A stretch of DNA of 64,000 bases, from contig LGRX02034715.1 of the NCBI GenBank assembly GCA_001247695.2, positions 1 to 64,000 of the forward strand. Reading direction: 5' to 3'. The notes beneath the pieces are model-generated. The model saw only the letters and a list, made by a program, of their open reading frames with translations. It searched no databases and was not told the DNA's origin. Of this stretch, positions 11,680 through 23,700 are shown piece after piece; position 1 is the stretch's first letter; each line of letters begins with the position of its first letter. This stretch comes from Cymbomonas tetramitiformis (lineage: Eukaryota; Chlorophyta; Pyramimonadophyceae; Pyramimonadales; Pyramimonadaceae). The translations under genes and the position numbers were made by a program.

Positions 11680-12470
11680 GGCAGGGGGAAAACCTGTAAC
11701 AATCAAGCGCAGCAATGGCAGAATGACAAAATGATAGAATGACAGGGGTAAAACTATGGCAACAATCAAGCTCAGCAATGACAGAATGACAGAATGACAA
11801 GGGTAAACCGTGGCAACAATCAAGCTCAACAATGCAGAATTCACATAATGACAGGGGCAACTATGGCTTAAAAATCAAGCTACAATGACAGAATGACAGG
11901 GGTAAAACTATGCAGCAATCAAGCTCAGCAATGGCAGAATGACAGAATGACAGAATGACAGGGTAAACTGTGGCAACAATCAAGCTCAGCAATGACAGAA
12001 TGACAGGGTAAACTGTGGCAACAATCAAGCGCAGCAATGACAGAATGACATAATGACAGGGGTAAAACTGTGGCAACAATCAAGCTCAGCAATGCCAAAA
12101 TGATAGAATGACAGGGCAAAACTGTGGGCGACAATCAAGCTCAGCAATGACAGAATGACAGAATGACAAGGGCAAAACTGTGGCAACAATCAAGCTCAGC
12201 AATGGCAGAGTGGACAGAATGACAGTAAAACTGTGCAACAATCAAGCTCAGCAATGACAGAATGAGTTGTGATGTGATGTGGGTAAAACTATGGCAACAA
12301 TCAAGCTCAGCAATGACAGAAATACAGGGGCAAAACTATGCAGCAATCGCTCAGCAATGGCAGAATGACAGAATGACAGGGGTAAAACTGTGGCAACAAT
12401 CAAGCTCAGCAATGACAGAATGACAGAATGACAGGGGTAAAACTATGGCAGCAATCAAGCTAAGCAATGA
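11285..12470. repeat. Minisatellite of about 20 units, roughly 57 bp each
   Basis: The unit has two parts: a conserved core AACAATCAAGCTCAGCAATG and a variable number of a 10-bp subrepeat AGAATGACAG, followed by GGGTAAAACTGTGG. Unit lengths differ mainly by the number of subrepeats, so there is a nested, two-level tandem structure. No strand is plausibly coding: the open frames across it simply reiterate the repeat. Confidence 0.9.
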
Positions 12471-13049
12471 TAGACCGTGATAGTGCCGGTTAGAACCATT
12501 CAAGGTGAGAAGCGGCTCCCTGACAAGTGTGGAAGTAGGATTCAAACACGGACTAAGCTCTGCACTTTTGCACTTCGGCAGAGGGCGTTTAAACGAATGG
12601 TACAGCAACAGTATTCCTGTGAGGCACGCTGCGAAAGCTGTCGACAATTCCCTAAATCCGTTTGTGCATTGAGCGAGACCGCGGAGAAGATGGTTGATTT
12701 GACGGGGGAGGCGCCAATGGAAACACAGCCCTGGCCAGCAACACTTGATGCTTGGGACTCTGCCCAAGACTCAGCAGCCTTGGAAACGGGACCAAGCCCC
12801 CAGAGTCACTGTAGGGTGACTCGGTGGAGACTGTGGCGCAGAAGCAACCGTTGTTGGCTGCCATGGTGGAGCGGATAGGTGAGTCCAACACCAAGATCAA
12901 TTGTTAAAGAGGAAGATCCTTCGACGACAGCCAGCAAGACGCGAGATTAGGAGCTGGCTCGTCGGAAGAGATCCATACCCTGTGCCGAAGTCAACCCATT
13001 CCTAACCCGCCCTGCACCACGGCAGTCGCAGATGCCACAGCCGTGTGAC

Positions 13050-13430
13050 TTATACAACGACCGACCCTCCAACGGTCGCTGGGCGTCCCCCGAGCTGACC
13101 GACCCTGCGACGGTCGCTGGGCGTCCCCTGAGCTGACCGACCCTCCGACGGTCGCTGGGCGTCCCCCGAGCTGACCAACCCTCCGACGGTCACGGGCGTC
13201 CCCCGAGCTGACCGACCCTCCGACGGTCGCTGGGCGTCCCCGGAGCTGACCGAACCTGCGACGGTTGCTGGGCGTCCCCTGAGCTGACCGACCCTCCGAC
13301 GGTCGCTGGGCGTCCCCCAAGCTGACCAACCCTCCGACGGTCGCTGGGCGTCCCCCGAGCTGACCGACCCTGCGACGGTCGCTGGGCGTCCCCGGAGCTG
13401 ACCGACCCTCCGACGCTCCGCTCGAAGACT
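13050..13430. repeat. Minisatellite, about 10 copies of a 39-bp GC-rich unit
   Basis: The unit reads approximately GACCGACCCTCCGACGGTCG then CTGGGCGTCCCCCGAGCT, with a few variant bases per copy. The half-unit contains the small inverted repeat CGACC..GGTCG. Because 39 is divisible by three, long frames pass through it, but these are artefacts of the repeat. Confidence 0.9.
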
Positions 13431-14414
13431 TCCTTTGTTCACGAAGCACAAACAAATGGCGCTTGCGGATCCGCACGACAGAGTTACATTTCCGGAGAGT
13501 ATTGGGACCTTGTGGAGGGCTGTGCCACGAGCTGGGGGCTAGCAGTGGCCCTCGAGGAGGAGATCGAGCAGACCCAGAACGCCATCCTGGGGTGCGTTCT
13601 AAATTTTGTGCAAGCAGTACATAATGCTGAGCTTAGAGCTGGACCGGACGGCAATGATGCTGCCCACGGGAGTGTCGATGCTCTGACAGTGAGGCTCGCC
13701 CCAGCGCAGGAAGGCGAATGCGCGCGCGAGCTCGGAGGGCCCTCACTACTGACACCGTGACAAGATAGTGCTTAGAAGGCTTCGAACGGACGAGTGGTCA
13801 TGCAATCATTCGCGAAGCAGCGAACCGATTCTCCGCGAGGATCCGTAGTGACACAGACGGAGCTGGCAGCCACTCAACATCTTCCCCAAGCTAACCGCGG
13901 GGCAAGGTTGACGTACAAGAGGGGCCGGCAGTGATGCTAGTGCCAGCACCAGCTAATGTGCCTGGCGCGTGTCCGTCGGATTCCTGCCAAAATCGGACAG
14001 CAGGATTACACTCTCCAGGAGGGTGAGAAGACGGAAGGGGGCCTGATGGGCGGCAGGCACCAATGCGGAGGTCCGGCAGTAGAGCAGCCGTGGAGTCCCG
14101 ATCAAACGGCTGCCCAGGCTCTGGCGCCGCTCGCTCATAGCACGCCTCTCCGGGATCTGACAGCGAGCCAGCAAGTATGACCGGGCTACGTTGTGCCAAA
14201 TGACGCAGTCCAAGAATAAGCACACACCCTGTGAGGCTTAGGGGGTCCCGTTCTCCACTAATGAGCTCCGGAGAATCCGGATAAGTGTCCCGAAGTGTGT
14301 GCTGAATCCGTCGATCCCCGGTGTGGATACATAGTGCAGCCGATCTTTTAGGGTTAAGCTGTGCCAAAGGCATCGGTCCGAGGATGATCGCACACACACG
14401 CACACACAACTTCA
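13431..14414. other. No recognised gene; 3' flank of GUF1 on the minus strand
   Basis: Only short frames without motifs are present. The missing last coding exon of GUF1 could lie here or just above 19150, but I could not identify it. Confidence 0.35.
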
Positions 14415-14668
14415 TGAGGCCACCCAATAAAAGCCAGCTCACCATCATCCTAGCGGATGTGATCAGCGTTCAGGAATAGGGCGGGGACGTGACACGATAT
14501 CACCACCATCACACACCTCAAATCGAATGCAAAGAAGCATAGATGATTGTATGGTTTGATTCTTACAACATATGCGATAGCGCACGCAAATCCCAGGGTA
14601 ACAGAGTAAGTAAACCCTGCTGGCTTGCCCCCCCGCGGCTCACAATCGATGGATGGAAGATGCTGGTC
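14415..14668 (+). repeat. Repeat family A, copy 1, left half
   Basis: This matches 25370-25620 in the same orientation (shared landmarks: AAAAGCCAGC, CAGGGCGGGG-like, ATGCAAAG, and GGGTAACAGAGTAAG versus GGGTTACGGAGTAAG). Copy 1 is interrupted here and resumes at 18786, because the 14.7-18.8 kb retroelement has inserted into it. Copy 2 is uninterrupted and acts as the empty site. Confidence 0.7.
14605..14667 (+). repeat. Left 62-bp flanking direct repeat (long target-site duplication)
   Basis: The sequence from GTAAACCCTGCTGG through GATGCTGGTC is repeated at 18786-18847 with a single difference (AATCGATGG versus AGTCGATGG). Comparison with repeat family A copy 2 shows that the segment is normally single and is continuous with both outer flanks. 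This is what an insertion with a long staggered cut produces. Confidence 0.75.
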
Positions 14669-15500
14669 TCATCCTCCTGGGTCAGGTAGGCAGAGAAAGA
14701 TAAGGAACCATCATCCGGGTACGTGCACACCGACTCCGTGGGATCACAGATGTCCGGTGTGCCGTGCTCCCAACAGACAGCCTGGAATGCCTCCTCGGAG
14801 TGCTCATAAGCCGCCTGATAACGGGCTGCTAGAACATCCGTGAAGGCACCCTCAGCTATGGTGGCAGGGTCAGGCCGCATGGAGTGAGCCGCCAGGTGCT
14901 GTGTGTGTACACAGTCCACCTGGCGGCGTCTCCCACCGCAGGACCAGCAGTTTTATGAAGAACTGCTTGGCCCCTGGGTGGAAGGTGACGCGGCCTTTTC
15001 CTTTCTTTCCTTTGCCTTTGCCCTTCTTGCCTCCTTTTCCTTTGCCTTTTCTGCCCTTGCTCTGTGACCAATGCTCCCCCTTCGCCAACGGGGAGGCAGC
15101 AAAACGATTGTTCTTCCGCTTCCCCTTAAAGGGGTGGGAAGACCTGGGCGGGTAATATACATCACGGGCAGGGGGAAAGGTGCAGTCAGGAGCTCCCCTA
15201 TAGGAATGGCCACCACGTTCACCGTGGTGGTACCCTGCATCATTGTACAAAGCGTTGTTTAGTACCTTCGCTTTGTCTGAGTTGTTGTAGGCCCGCTGAA
15301 TAGCAAGACCACAACTAACCAGAGTCAACTCAGGTTTCCTGGCGATTTCTTCATCCGTATACTTCTCGTGCACTGCCTTGTAAGCTACAGGGCAGGTACG
15401 ACGAAGAAGCAGACGGATCGAAACATCTCTGCCGAGGTTGAAGCGGCTGTCGTGGCCCAAGTCCGTCGAAGCTCCATTGATTGACTCAATGACGGCTTTC
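14666..15500 (-). pseudogene. Inverted left arm: gag-like ORF of the retroelement
   Basis: On the minus strand this reads as an uninterrupted frame (from about 15500): a helical section with SIRLLLRRTCPVAYKAVHEK, then a Lys/Gly tract KGRKGKGKGGKKGKGKGKKG that would bind nucleic acid, then a section ending HTAPGGSLHAA. It is the inverted duplicate of 15682-16502, at about 95% identity by eye. This copy keeps about 14 bp near 15125-15145 that the right arm has lost, so it is the more intact of the two. Its outer end coincides with the flanking direct repeat, sharing the bases GTC at the junction. Confidence 0.65.
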
Positions 15501-15681
15501 TATTTCCCCAGAAAGGGGGATCCGATTCAGATTACCGGCATATTTGGGGAAATAGTGGCAAAGTTATTCTAACAGCCTTGGTCAGGGACGTCATGCCTAC
15601 GCTGGAGGATTTCTCCAAGCCAGATTTCATCTTCAGTCAGAAGGTGGAGCTCAAAGCTGGAGTGGATCCCAAGGAATTCCT
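15500..15681. repeat. Spacer of the large palindrome
   Basis: 181 bp separate the two arms. At its left edge CTATTTCCCCA is matched by TGGGGAAATAG about 35 bp later, a small internal hairpin. The rest continues the right-arm coding frame upstream, so the left arm is a truncated inverted copy that starts inside the gag-like gene. Confidence 0.7.
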
Positions 15682-16502
15682 GAAAGCCTTCACTGAGTCA
15701 ATCAATGGAGCTTCGACGGACTTGGGCCACGACAGCCGCTTCAACCTCGGCAGAGATGTTTCGATCCGTCTGCTTCTTCGTCGTACCTGCCCTGTAGCTT
15801 ACAAGGCAGTGCACGAGAAGTATACGGATGAAGAAATCGCCAGGAAACCTGAGTTGACTCTGGTTAGTTGTGGCCTTGCTATTCAGCGGGCCTACAGCAA
15901 CTCAGACAAAACGAAGGTACTAAACAACGCTTTGTACAATGATGCAGGGTACCACCACGATGAACGTGGTGGCCATTCCTACAGGGGAGCTCCTGACTGC
16001 ACCTTTCCCCCTGCCCGTGATGTATATTACCCGCCCCTTTAAGGGGAAGCGGAAGAACAATCGTTTTGCTGCCTCCCCGTTGGCGAAGGGGGATCATTGG
16101 TCGCAGAGCAAGGGCAGAAAAGGCAAAGGAAAAGGAGGCAAGAAGGGCAAAGGCAAAGGAAAGAAAGGAAAAGGCCGCGTCATCTTCCACCCAGGGGCCA
16201 AGCAGTTCTTCATAAAACTGCTGGTCCTGCGGTGGGAGACGCCGCCAGGTGGACTGTGTACACACACAGCACCTGGCGGCTCACTCCATGCGGCCTGACC
16301 CTGCCACCATAGCTGAGGGTGCCTTCACGGATGTTCTAGCAGCCTGTTATCAGGCGGCTTATGAGCATTCCGAGGAGGCATTCCATGCTGTCTGTTGGGA
16401 GCACAACACACCGGATATCTGTGATCCCACGGAGTCGGTGTGCACGTACCCGGATGATGGTTCCTTATCTTTCTCTGCCTACCTGACCCGGGAGGATGAG
16501 AC
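15578..16502 (+). pseudogene. Direct right arm: gag-like ORF, frameshifted
   Basis: The frame starts upstream of the arm (ATG-like context near 15590; residues VMPTLEDFSKPDFIFSQKVE) and continues into the duplicated part. Around 16035 a short deletion relative to the left arm shifts the frame, so DVYYPP ends at a stop while the Lys/Gly tract continues in another frame. A second overlapping frame (from 16249) reads the following section and runs on into RNase H. The arm ends exactly where the RNase H part begins, which marks a deletion junction. No known gag family could be named. Confidence 0.6.
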
Positions 16503-18704
16503 TACTCAGCCGGGAGCCCTCAGCTGGGACCCTAGAGCGGGGCTGAACAGGGAGCACATGCAAAAATGGCAGGGCCATTGTCAGACGGTCAACAGAGCGG
16601 AGCTCACAGCCATATATATGGCGCTGACACTGGATGGAAACGCAGGGAAAGAGGAGGTAGGTGTGTGCACCGACAACCTAACCTCTCTCTACCAAATACA
16701 AAACATGAAAAGAAGACCCCATACACTGGAGAGACACGTTCACCGGGACTTGCTTTGGAAGATACTGAAACAAGTACAGATGCTCAACAGGGAAGGAACC
16801 AAAGTGGCCCTATACAAAGTCAAGGCGCATGTAGGGATACATGGGAACGAAATGGCCGATGAGGTAGCAAAAAAGGCATGTGTGGAAGGAGAATAGGGCC
16901 TGAACCATGATAACACAGACACCGTGAAACTGGAGCCCATTTGTAGATCTACAGGGAAGAAACTGGACGGGCACCAAGCAATATTCAACCATGTGAGAAG
17001 CAAAGTACGGGAGGCAAAAATGACAGGGAAAGACAATGCCATACAACGAATGAAGAGAAAACTTGAAACTGGGCCAGAGGAATGGGAAACCAAAAAACAA
17101 CGCATTACAAGAACAGAAGCTGAACACGAACGAAGAAACGAGGAGCCGAACGGACCAGAGGAAGGCGAGAATGCGGTTGGGAATACGTGGCCAGAGGAAA
17201 TGGGGACACAACAGATGCAGGAAGATGAAATTGAACTCCAACAGATGCAGCAAGAGGAGGAAGCGGCACTGATACCGGCACAAAACACACAAGTACTTCA
17301 GCAAGAAAACAGCGGACATAAGACTCAGCCAAGGGTGGAGGATGCATGGGGCGACAACGAAGAAGACCCCCCTGGGGCCCAGGAGGACGAATGGGAGGTA
17401 GAGGAGGCGGAATTGAGACGGATGCAAGAGGACGGAACGGCACTTCCACACAAGGGGCAAGAGGAACAGGGGGAACCCCAGGGCCACCAGGAGCCCGACC
17501 ACGCGAGGCCAAGCACACAAACGGCCTCGCAAGAAACAGAAGGGGCACAAGAAGGCCAACAATGTATTGCACTACAAGTAACACAGGAAATGGAACTACC
17601 GGAGACTCAAGACATGAGCATGACGGCACAACAGGAGGTAGAAGAAGATCTCATGGAAATGGCCCAACAGCAGGAGGAAGCACAGGAGGAACAAAGAGAA
17701 CTCCAGGAAATGGCGCAACAACAGGCAACAACACAACGAGAAGCACAACTGGCACACGGGTGGAGGAGGGCGTTGATGGAGAAAATAAGGATAGCGGCCA
17801 ACGAAACGCCGGAGAAATATATGCAACACCTACGGGGGGACACACCCATGCACAAGCTTTCCAACGACTACTGGAAAAAGGCACCGAATACCTCAACGAA
17901 CATGACGTAACTGTGTTGCTGAGATGCGGAGCTAACAAATTACTGGCGGGCCCCTACAGGAGATGGAGGCGAAGAATACGGGCACAAAAGTGCAAATGCT
18001 GCGGAATGCTTGGGCAAGTGAACAAAGGAGGCTTCATACGCACGGCCCATGTACTAGGGGGGTGTACGGAAAGGGAGATAAAGAACATGATAATAAGCAA
18101 GTCAGATGAAACTACCAGAATGATAGCGAAAGACATGAGCAAAGGCAGGGAAGGGAGATGCATAATAAGAACCCACGCCGGGAGAAGGGGGGAGGGGATG
18201 AATGCGGGCAGGCCAATAGAGGACTTCTTACTCACAAGAGGGCAATGCAGGATGGATGGAAGAAATAACCCAGCGCCAGAGCATTGAAAGGACACTGTAC
18301 CACATTTTGTGGACATAGTAATGCTGGAAGGAACCGAAAAAGGGAACAAGCAACCGGGATACTCACACAGGAGGGCATTGGCAGACACAGGACACATACA
18401 CCTAGTGGAGGTACCGTACACGGATGAAATGAGCTGGGAGGAAGCACTAAAAACGAAATATACGAAATATGCACCACTGATAAAACTGTTAGAACTATAC
18501 GGGTACAAAGCGACACTACACGTAATGGTATTCAGGAACACAGGCACGATATATGAACACACGGTAAAGATACTGACCAAACACCTAGAATTCGACAAAC
18601 AGGAAGCACTACGCCTCCTCAGGAAGATACACGACCTCGCTACAGGATATGCAGTAAGCCTTAACAGATTGTACAGGAAAAAAGTGGATAACGAACCGGA
18701 TTGA
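16503..18704 (+). pseudogene. RNase H - CCHC - PD-(D/E)XK-like C-terminus of a LINE
   Basis: First comes an RNase H fold: NRAELTAIYMAL (Glu), VCTDNLTSLYQI (Asp), then KVKAHVGIHGNEMADEVAKK (His and last Asp). A stop at 16894-16896 breaks the frame. A long Glu/Gln-rich coiled linker follows in the same frame, then a frameshift near 17800 leads to a finger CKCCGMLG..HVLGGC, the typical CCHC of LINE C-termini. After another stop (18285-18287), in the same frame, comes a PD-(D/E)XK-like block: DIVMLEG, then HLVEVPYTDEMSWEEALKTK, then KYAPLIKLLELYGYK. In R2/NeSL-like elements such a domain nicks the target. The several breaks mean it is inactive. Confidence 0.7.
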
Positions 18705-18785
18705 AGGAAAATGAAATAAGAGTCAAGGGGACTCAAGCCCCACACCCCGAAAAAGGGTGTTTTTTTTGTTTTTTTTTCCCTTCAA

Positions 18786-19150
18786 GTAAACCCTGCTGGC
18801 TTGCCCCCCCGCGGCTCACAGTCGATGGATGGAAGATGCTGGTCCATGAATGCAAACCACTGGATGGAAGATGGAAGATGAATCGAAGCAGCAACCAGAA
18901 GTGGGTACCGAGGTGTTCCCAGCAAAGAACAAGGGAAGACACAGAGTGCGGCTGTCACAACACTCCGCCTCTCCTTGCCAAACTGTTCTTCACGGGGCAG
19001 TAACCGCCAGAAAGGCGCCACAGGGACAGGCGTCTCCCATGACCCACTTCCATTCAAAGGCACATCCAGTTCACAACGAGGTGCCACTACCCCACATCGC
19101 AGCGAATGAACATAAGTTCCCCAACAAAGTCCAATAACCATGATGTACCA
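18786..19150 (+). repeat. Repeat family A, copy 1, right half (with right flanking duplication)
   Basis: It starts with the second copy of the 62-bp duplication (18786-18847) and continues as the right half of repeat family A, parallel to 25620-25945. Shared landmarks include CACAGGGA, CCCACTTCCA and AATAACCATGA. A short GA run (19152-19164) follows. Confidence 0.65.
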
Positions 19151-19251
19151 AAAGAGAGAGAGAGCGCGCAAGCCGAAATGGACGAAGTCAGAAGCATGGA
19201 GGACGGCAATCGCTAAGTGCACGCGCGAGGGGGAGGATCTGCCGGGCTTAC

Positions 19252-20728
19252 CGACGAACGCTTCCTGAGGGATCTCGACATTGCCAACGCGTTTCATGCG
19301 CTTCTTGCCCTCCTTTTGCTTCTCCAGCAACTTCCTCTTCCGCGACACATCACCTCCGTAGCACTTGGCCAACACATCCTGATCCCCCACCCTTCCTCGT
19401 TCCAGTGTGCACGTGCCAAAGAAACATGGGATCACCACGTGTCCCTCCGCACTCCAGTTTGCGCTTAGATTACACCTCAAAGCTGCCGCGTGCTCCGCAC
19501 CCGGGGACGCGGGTACGGCCTTCTGCTGATTGGGCGAGGAGCGCCACATGGCGCACCGGGAGGGGTTGTGGAGGCACCTTGCGCATGGCGGAAAGCGTCT
19601 CCCGGGCAATCACTCTGTTATCTACCACCGCCTGAATGGCAATCTGCCAACATCCACACACGCCCGCCCGCAGTAGCTCGCAGGTGAGCTCCTCGCCAGC
19701 CGCTCTGAGGAGGCCGGCTCCCGCCGACCAGGGAGAAGGGCCGTGGCACCAGCTCGAACCTCAAACTCTAGAATACTGCGTGCCTGTGCTGTGTACGGCA
19801 TGGTGGTACGGCATGACTGGGTGCAGTTCCTACGTGGCAGAGAGCAATGTTGTGGGGCAGGCGGGGTCCGAGCCACTGGCGGAGAGCGCACCTGGAAGAG
19901 CTGCCGCGAGAGAATGTCTCTGAACCTCGAAACAGCATCTTTGCCTGCTCGCAGGGATTTGCTCCTGCCCGCATCCCGAGGGCCCCACATCGCGCTGGCA
20001 CATCCGCTTCTGCAAGAGCTCACCAGAAAGTGGCGAGAATTGGGCGCGGACGTGGCACCTGTGGACAAGAGTGGTCATAGCATCCACCGGCTCTCCGTTG
20101 ACTCTGATAGACAGCTGCACCACATCCGCCGCTACCCACTTGTCTTCCTCGTAGTCCAATGAGGCGTAGCCAGAAGACTTGGACTTGAGCTCGTCGTAAA
20201 ACCCTGCCCCGCGCCGCGCCTCCAGACGGAGGTCGTCATCAAGCCGGAATACAGGGAGACTCCCAACGTTCAAATCAAATGAGCTGGAGGCGGCCAGGCG
20301 GGCATAGATCTCGAGAGTGATATCCAAACGAAGGTGGGAGAGGAGAGGGCCTATGGGGCGGCAGTGAACGACTACTTAATAAACACACAATATGAGGCAG
20401 GTTTTGGCAACTTGCCAACCTTGATATTTACCGTTTTGACAAGATATCCTCCTTAACATATTTTCAGATTCTAGAAATACAACAAGCAAGAAACAAGGCG
20501 AGGCTCAAACTCAAAAAGGCAAAGATTCTACACCGGCGAGTTTGAGTCTCGCCTTGTTTCTTGCTTGTTGTATTTGTAGAATCTGACAATATGTTAAGAT
20601 AAATAACTTGTCAAAACGGTCAATATGTCAAGGTCGATAAGTTGTCAAAATCTGCCTCGTATTGTGCGTTCAATAAGTAGTAGTTCTATGTGGTAGTGAA
20701 GTACATAACTACTACTACCACTACCACT

Positions 20729-20762
<34 letters not shown>

Positions 20763-23700
20763 AGATGAGGGACGATGCCTAGGTTCCTCCCAGGTCTAGT
20801 TGTGAAGGATTCCACGGTACAGGTCTTGAGCAGTCTGCCGCTCGTGCACGGAACATCAGCATATGCACCCGGGCCTCGCGGATGGGCCAAATAAGTAAGT
20901 TTGTGCTGAAACATCACCAGCTCGCACTGACCGCGGACTTGGGACATCCAGGCAATACAAGGAGTGGGTATTTCCAAAACCACTACGCGAGGTGGGACAA
21001 GGTCCAGAGCCATTAAATATATAAATCGGGGCCGCGTGCGGCACCAAACCTTCATTCAGAAGGTTGCTCATTTTCGATTGGTGTACAGTAGCTTGGCGGC
21101 TTTTGTCATCGTGAGATGAAAATGTCAGCGATCACGATTGCTCGATTTGGGTTTCACTTTTGCATCTTCACAAAAAATAGTGAGGAATTTCAAATTCAAA
21201 ATTTAAAATTTCTTCTTGTCAAGACAACCGTGTACATAGGATTCCCCCGCCCGACAATCTGGCGACACAGGTCCCCCCCGCAAACCCTCAAGGGCAGCTA
21301 ATGCCGGCGGGCTGTCTTTGATTTTTTTGAAAATAATAAAATTTCGAGACGCCCCGTGAGTTCACCGGCAGTGAGTTCAACCCACCAGTTTTTCTGCCGG
21401 AAAGGGTCTGCGATCAGCTAAGGCTGCAGGATAATTATAAATCTGTCCCACCTCGCGCAGTGGTTTTGGAAATACCCACAAGGAGAGCAGAGCGCCACAG
21501 GGAGGCACACCTTTGACGATCTCAGGGAGGCGAGGGCGGCACACCTGTGACGATCTCAGGGAGGCGAGGCCGGCACACCTGTGGCGATCTCAGGGAGGCG
21601 AGGCCGGCACACCTGTGACGATCTCAGGGAGGCGAGGCCGGCACACCTGTGACGATCTCAGGGAGGCGAGGCCGGCACACCTGTGACGATCTCAGGTAGG
21701 GGGATGCGGTACTTCAGCAAAGCGCGGGCATCGTCGATGAATGTGTACTCCAGCTGCTCGCCCCTGGCATCCCACCCACCAATCCTCCATCCAGGTCCGC
21801 AATCCGCGGCGCACAAGCAAACTCGTGGCGCGTGCACATCACTCGGCCGTAGTGAGCTCTCGGCGCGGGGTCCGTGGACTCGCCGCACAGAGACCCACTG
21901 AGTGTTTCTGCAACTCGCGTTTGCGTGTCATGCCCACTTCAGACTCGCACTGGTGCTGGCACGCTAGATATTGCCGAGTCCGTCACAGGTACAGAGAACG
22001 CCCAATCCTGCCCTAGCCTGTGCAGATTCAGTCACAGGTATATGTGTCGCACAGTCTTCCATTGCCGTGTGCATCATGCCCGCTTGAACTCTGCACCGTG
22101 GCAGGCTCGCGTGTATATGTGCCTTGCGCGCCTTGTCATCCGCCGGGCTCGTGGGAAGGGATGGCTGGCATCAACATGCCGCCTTAGGGCGCACCGTGGG
22201 GGCTTCGGGAGGGAATCGGAGGCAGGGGCAGGGGGCAGGGGGCGGGTGGTCGTATGGGAGCAGAGGCCAGAGGGTCTCGAGGTGCCGGGGGGCCTGACCG
22301 GCGCGCGCTGCAGAGCGTGAGGAGCCCCCCGACGTACTCCTGGGGAGTGATGATGGTGGCGATGACGGTGGGCTCGAGGATGCTGGCCACCTCATGGCTC
22401 GGGGGCATCTGCGATGGGTTGCTGATGGTCTCCACGGTGCCGTTCTCGTGATGAACCTCGTAGGGCACTGTGGGCGGTGTCACCTGCGCCCGCTCACCGC
22501 TTGCCTCATCTCTGCCAGTCCCTCCAATGAGAGAAGCCCGTGCTGGGCTCTAGAGCAACCCTTCTTAGCGTCAAGAAGCACGCCGGCAAGTCCAGTCCCA
22601 GGCGACTACGTGGCGGGCCCTCCCGCAATGATGGTGTTAACCGCATATATTTGCTACGATGGTCACAAATAGGTGTGACGAAATTATGTATTTGGCGTGT
22701 CAGCGAAGTAAGAAGAACTCGGATATGACACAGCAAGGAGACGAGTCAACCACGCAGATTCGAGAAGCTACCGAGGAGCCCGATCCGGTGCAACCCCACT
22801 CACTCACTTCTAGTTTCACGCCTTTGCAACCCTTTCCGACTGAGTGAGGCCCTCTGTACTTCCATAAAGGGCCACCACGTCGGCGCCCCTCCCCCAACAC
22901 CCGCAAGCGCAAAAACAGACGATGGCTCTCCGTCAACTTCCAAGGCCCGCAGATAGAAAGGGTGGCCACCTGTCTACCCCCAAGGCCTTCAGGTCGCCGT
23001 AGCCTCTGTACAGCTCTCGACTCGCACGCATCGATGAAAGCAGTTGCGCGAGAGTGGTGCTCCGCAAAGAGCCGAGGGCACGGCAGAGGGGGGGCAATAG
23101 GGGGCTCCTTAGGGCTCGGCCACGGGAAAGCGGAGAAAGTACTCACCACCACTTTGAGGTTGTATTCCTGTTCCAAACGTTGCGTCACAACATCCATGTG
23201 CAGCAGCCCGAGGAACCCACACCTGCCATTTTAAAAACTTTTGAGACCGATCGGACATGTGAAACTCTTGATTGCAATATGAATAGCTTTGTGATGCGAT
23301 CCCTTGCACTCCACCAGCCTATTGTTGCTTGTGCTCTTGCTCCCCGCTGTTCAGATGTGCACTTGACAGCAGGTGTTTCATCGCTGTATTTATATCCACT
23401 GTTTTTTCATCCTTAACTGTGATAAACATTATCTGAAGTCATGTTCATCAGTGGAACATCCATCTGATCAGTGTTTTGACACTGCTCAGAAAAAATCAGA
23501 ACTCTGTCCTTCGGCCAATTCTAAAACCCTCTGAACTGCGGGCGCGCGATGCGGCGCGTCTCCTGTAGTGCGGGCGCGCGATGCGGCGCGTCTCCTGCAG
23601 TGCGGGCGGGCGATGCGGCGCGTCTCCTGTAGTGCGGGCGCGCGATGCGGTGCGTCTCCTGCAGTGCGGGCGCGCGATGCGGCGCGTCTCCTGTAGTGCG

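Larger units (their letters stand above)
14668..18785 (+). mobile_element. Non-LTR retrotransposon relic with palindromic 5' end
   Basis: The insert sits between 62-bp direct repeats in repeat family A. In order it holds an inverted copy of the gag-like segment, a 181-bp spacer, the direct copy, an RNase H domain, a Glu/Gln-rich linker, a CCHC finger and a nuclease-like domain. It ends with a T-rich tail (18755-18780). No reverse transcriptase is present: the gag-like part joins the RNase H part abruptly at 16502, so the middle has been deleted. The C-terminal order RNase H, CCHC, PD-(D/E)XK-like resembles NeSL/R2/Dualen-type LINEs; assignment to a clade is inference. Confidence 0.7.

Noticed and set aside
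11054..12134. Frames reading as repeated Leu/Ser/Cys-rich peptides (SLLSLIVATVLP)
   Set aside because: They are produced by the minisatellite and have no gene context.
11285..12470. Possible CRISPR array from regular repeats
   Set aside because: There are no unique spacers: the intervening sequence is itself repeated, and the genome is eukaryotic.
12477..12878. 133-codon plus frame with several cysteines
   Set aside because: No family resemblance, no supporting splice or promoter context, and it lies between two minisatellites.
12991..13476. 161-codon frame of SSGDAQRPSEGRSARGTP repeats
   Set aside because: The 39-bp minisatellite unit is a multiple of three, so an open frame is expected by chance.
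16810..17629. Long minus-strand hydrophobic frames
   Set aside because: They are antisense to the Glu/Gln-rich linker of the LINE; hydrophobicity is a by-product of the complement of acidic and Gln codons.
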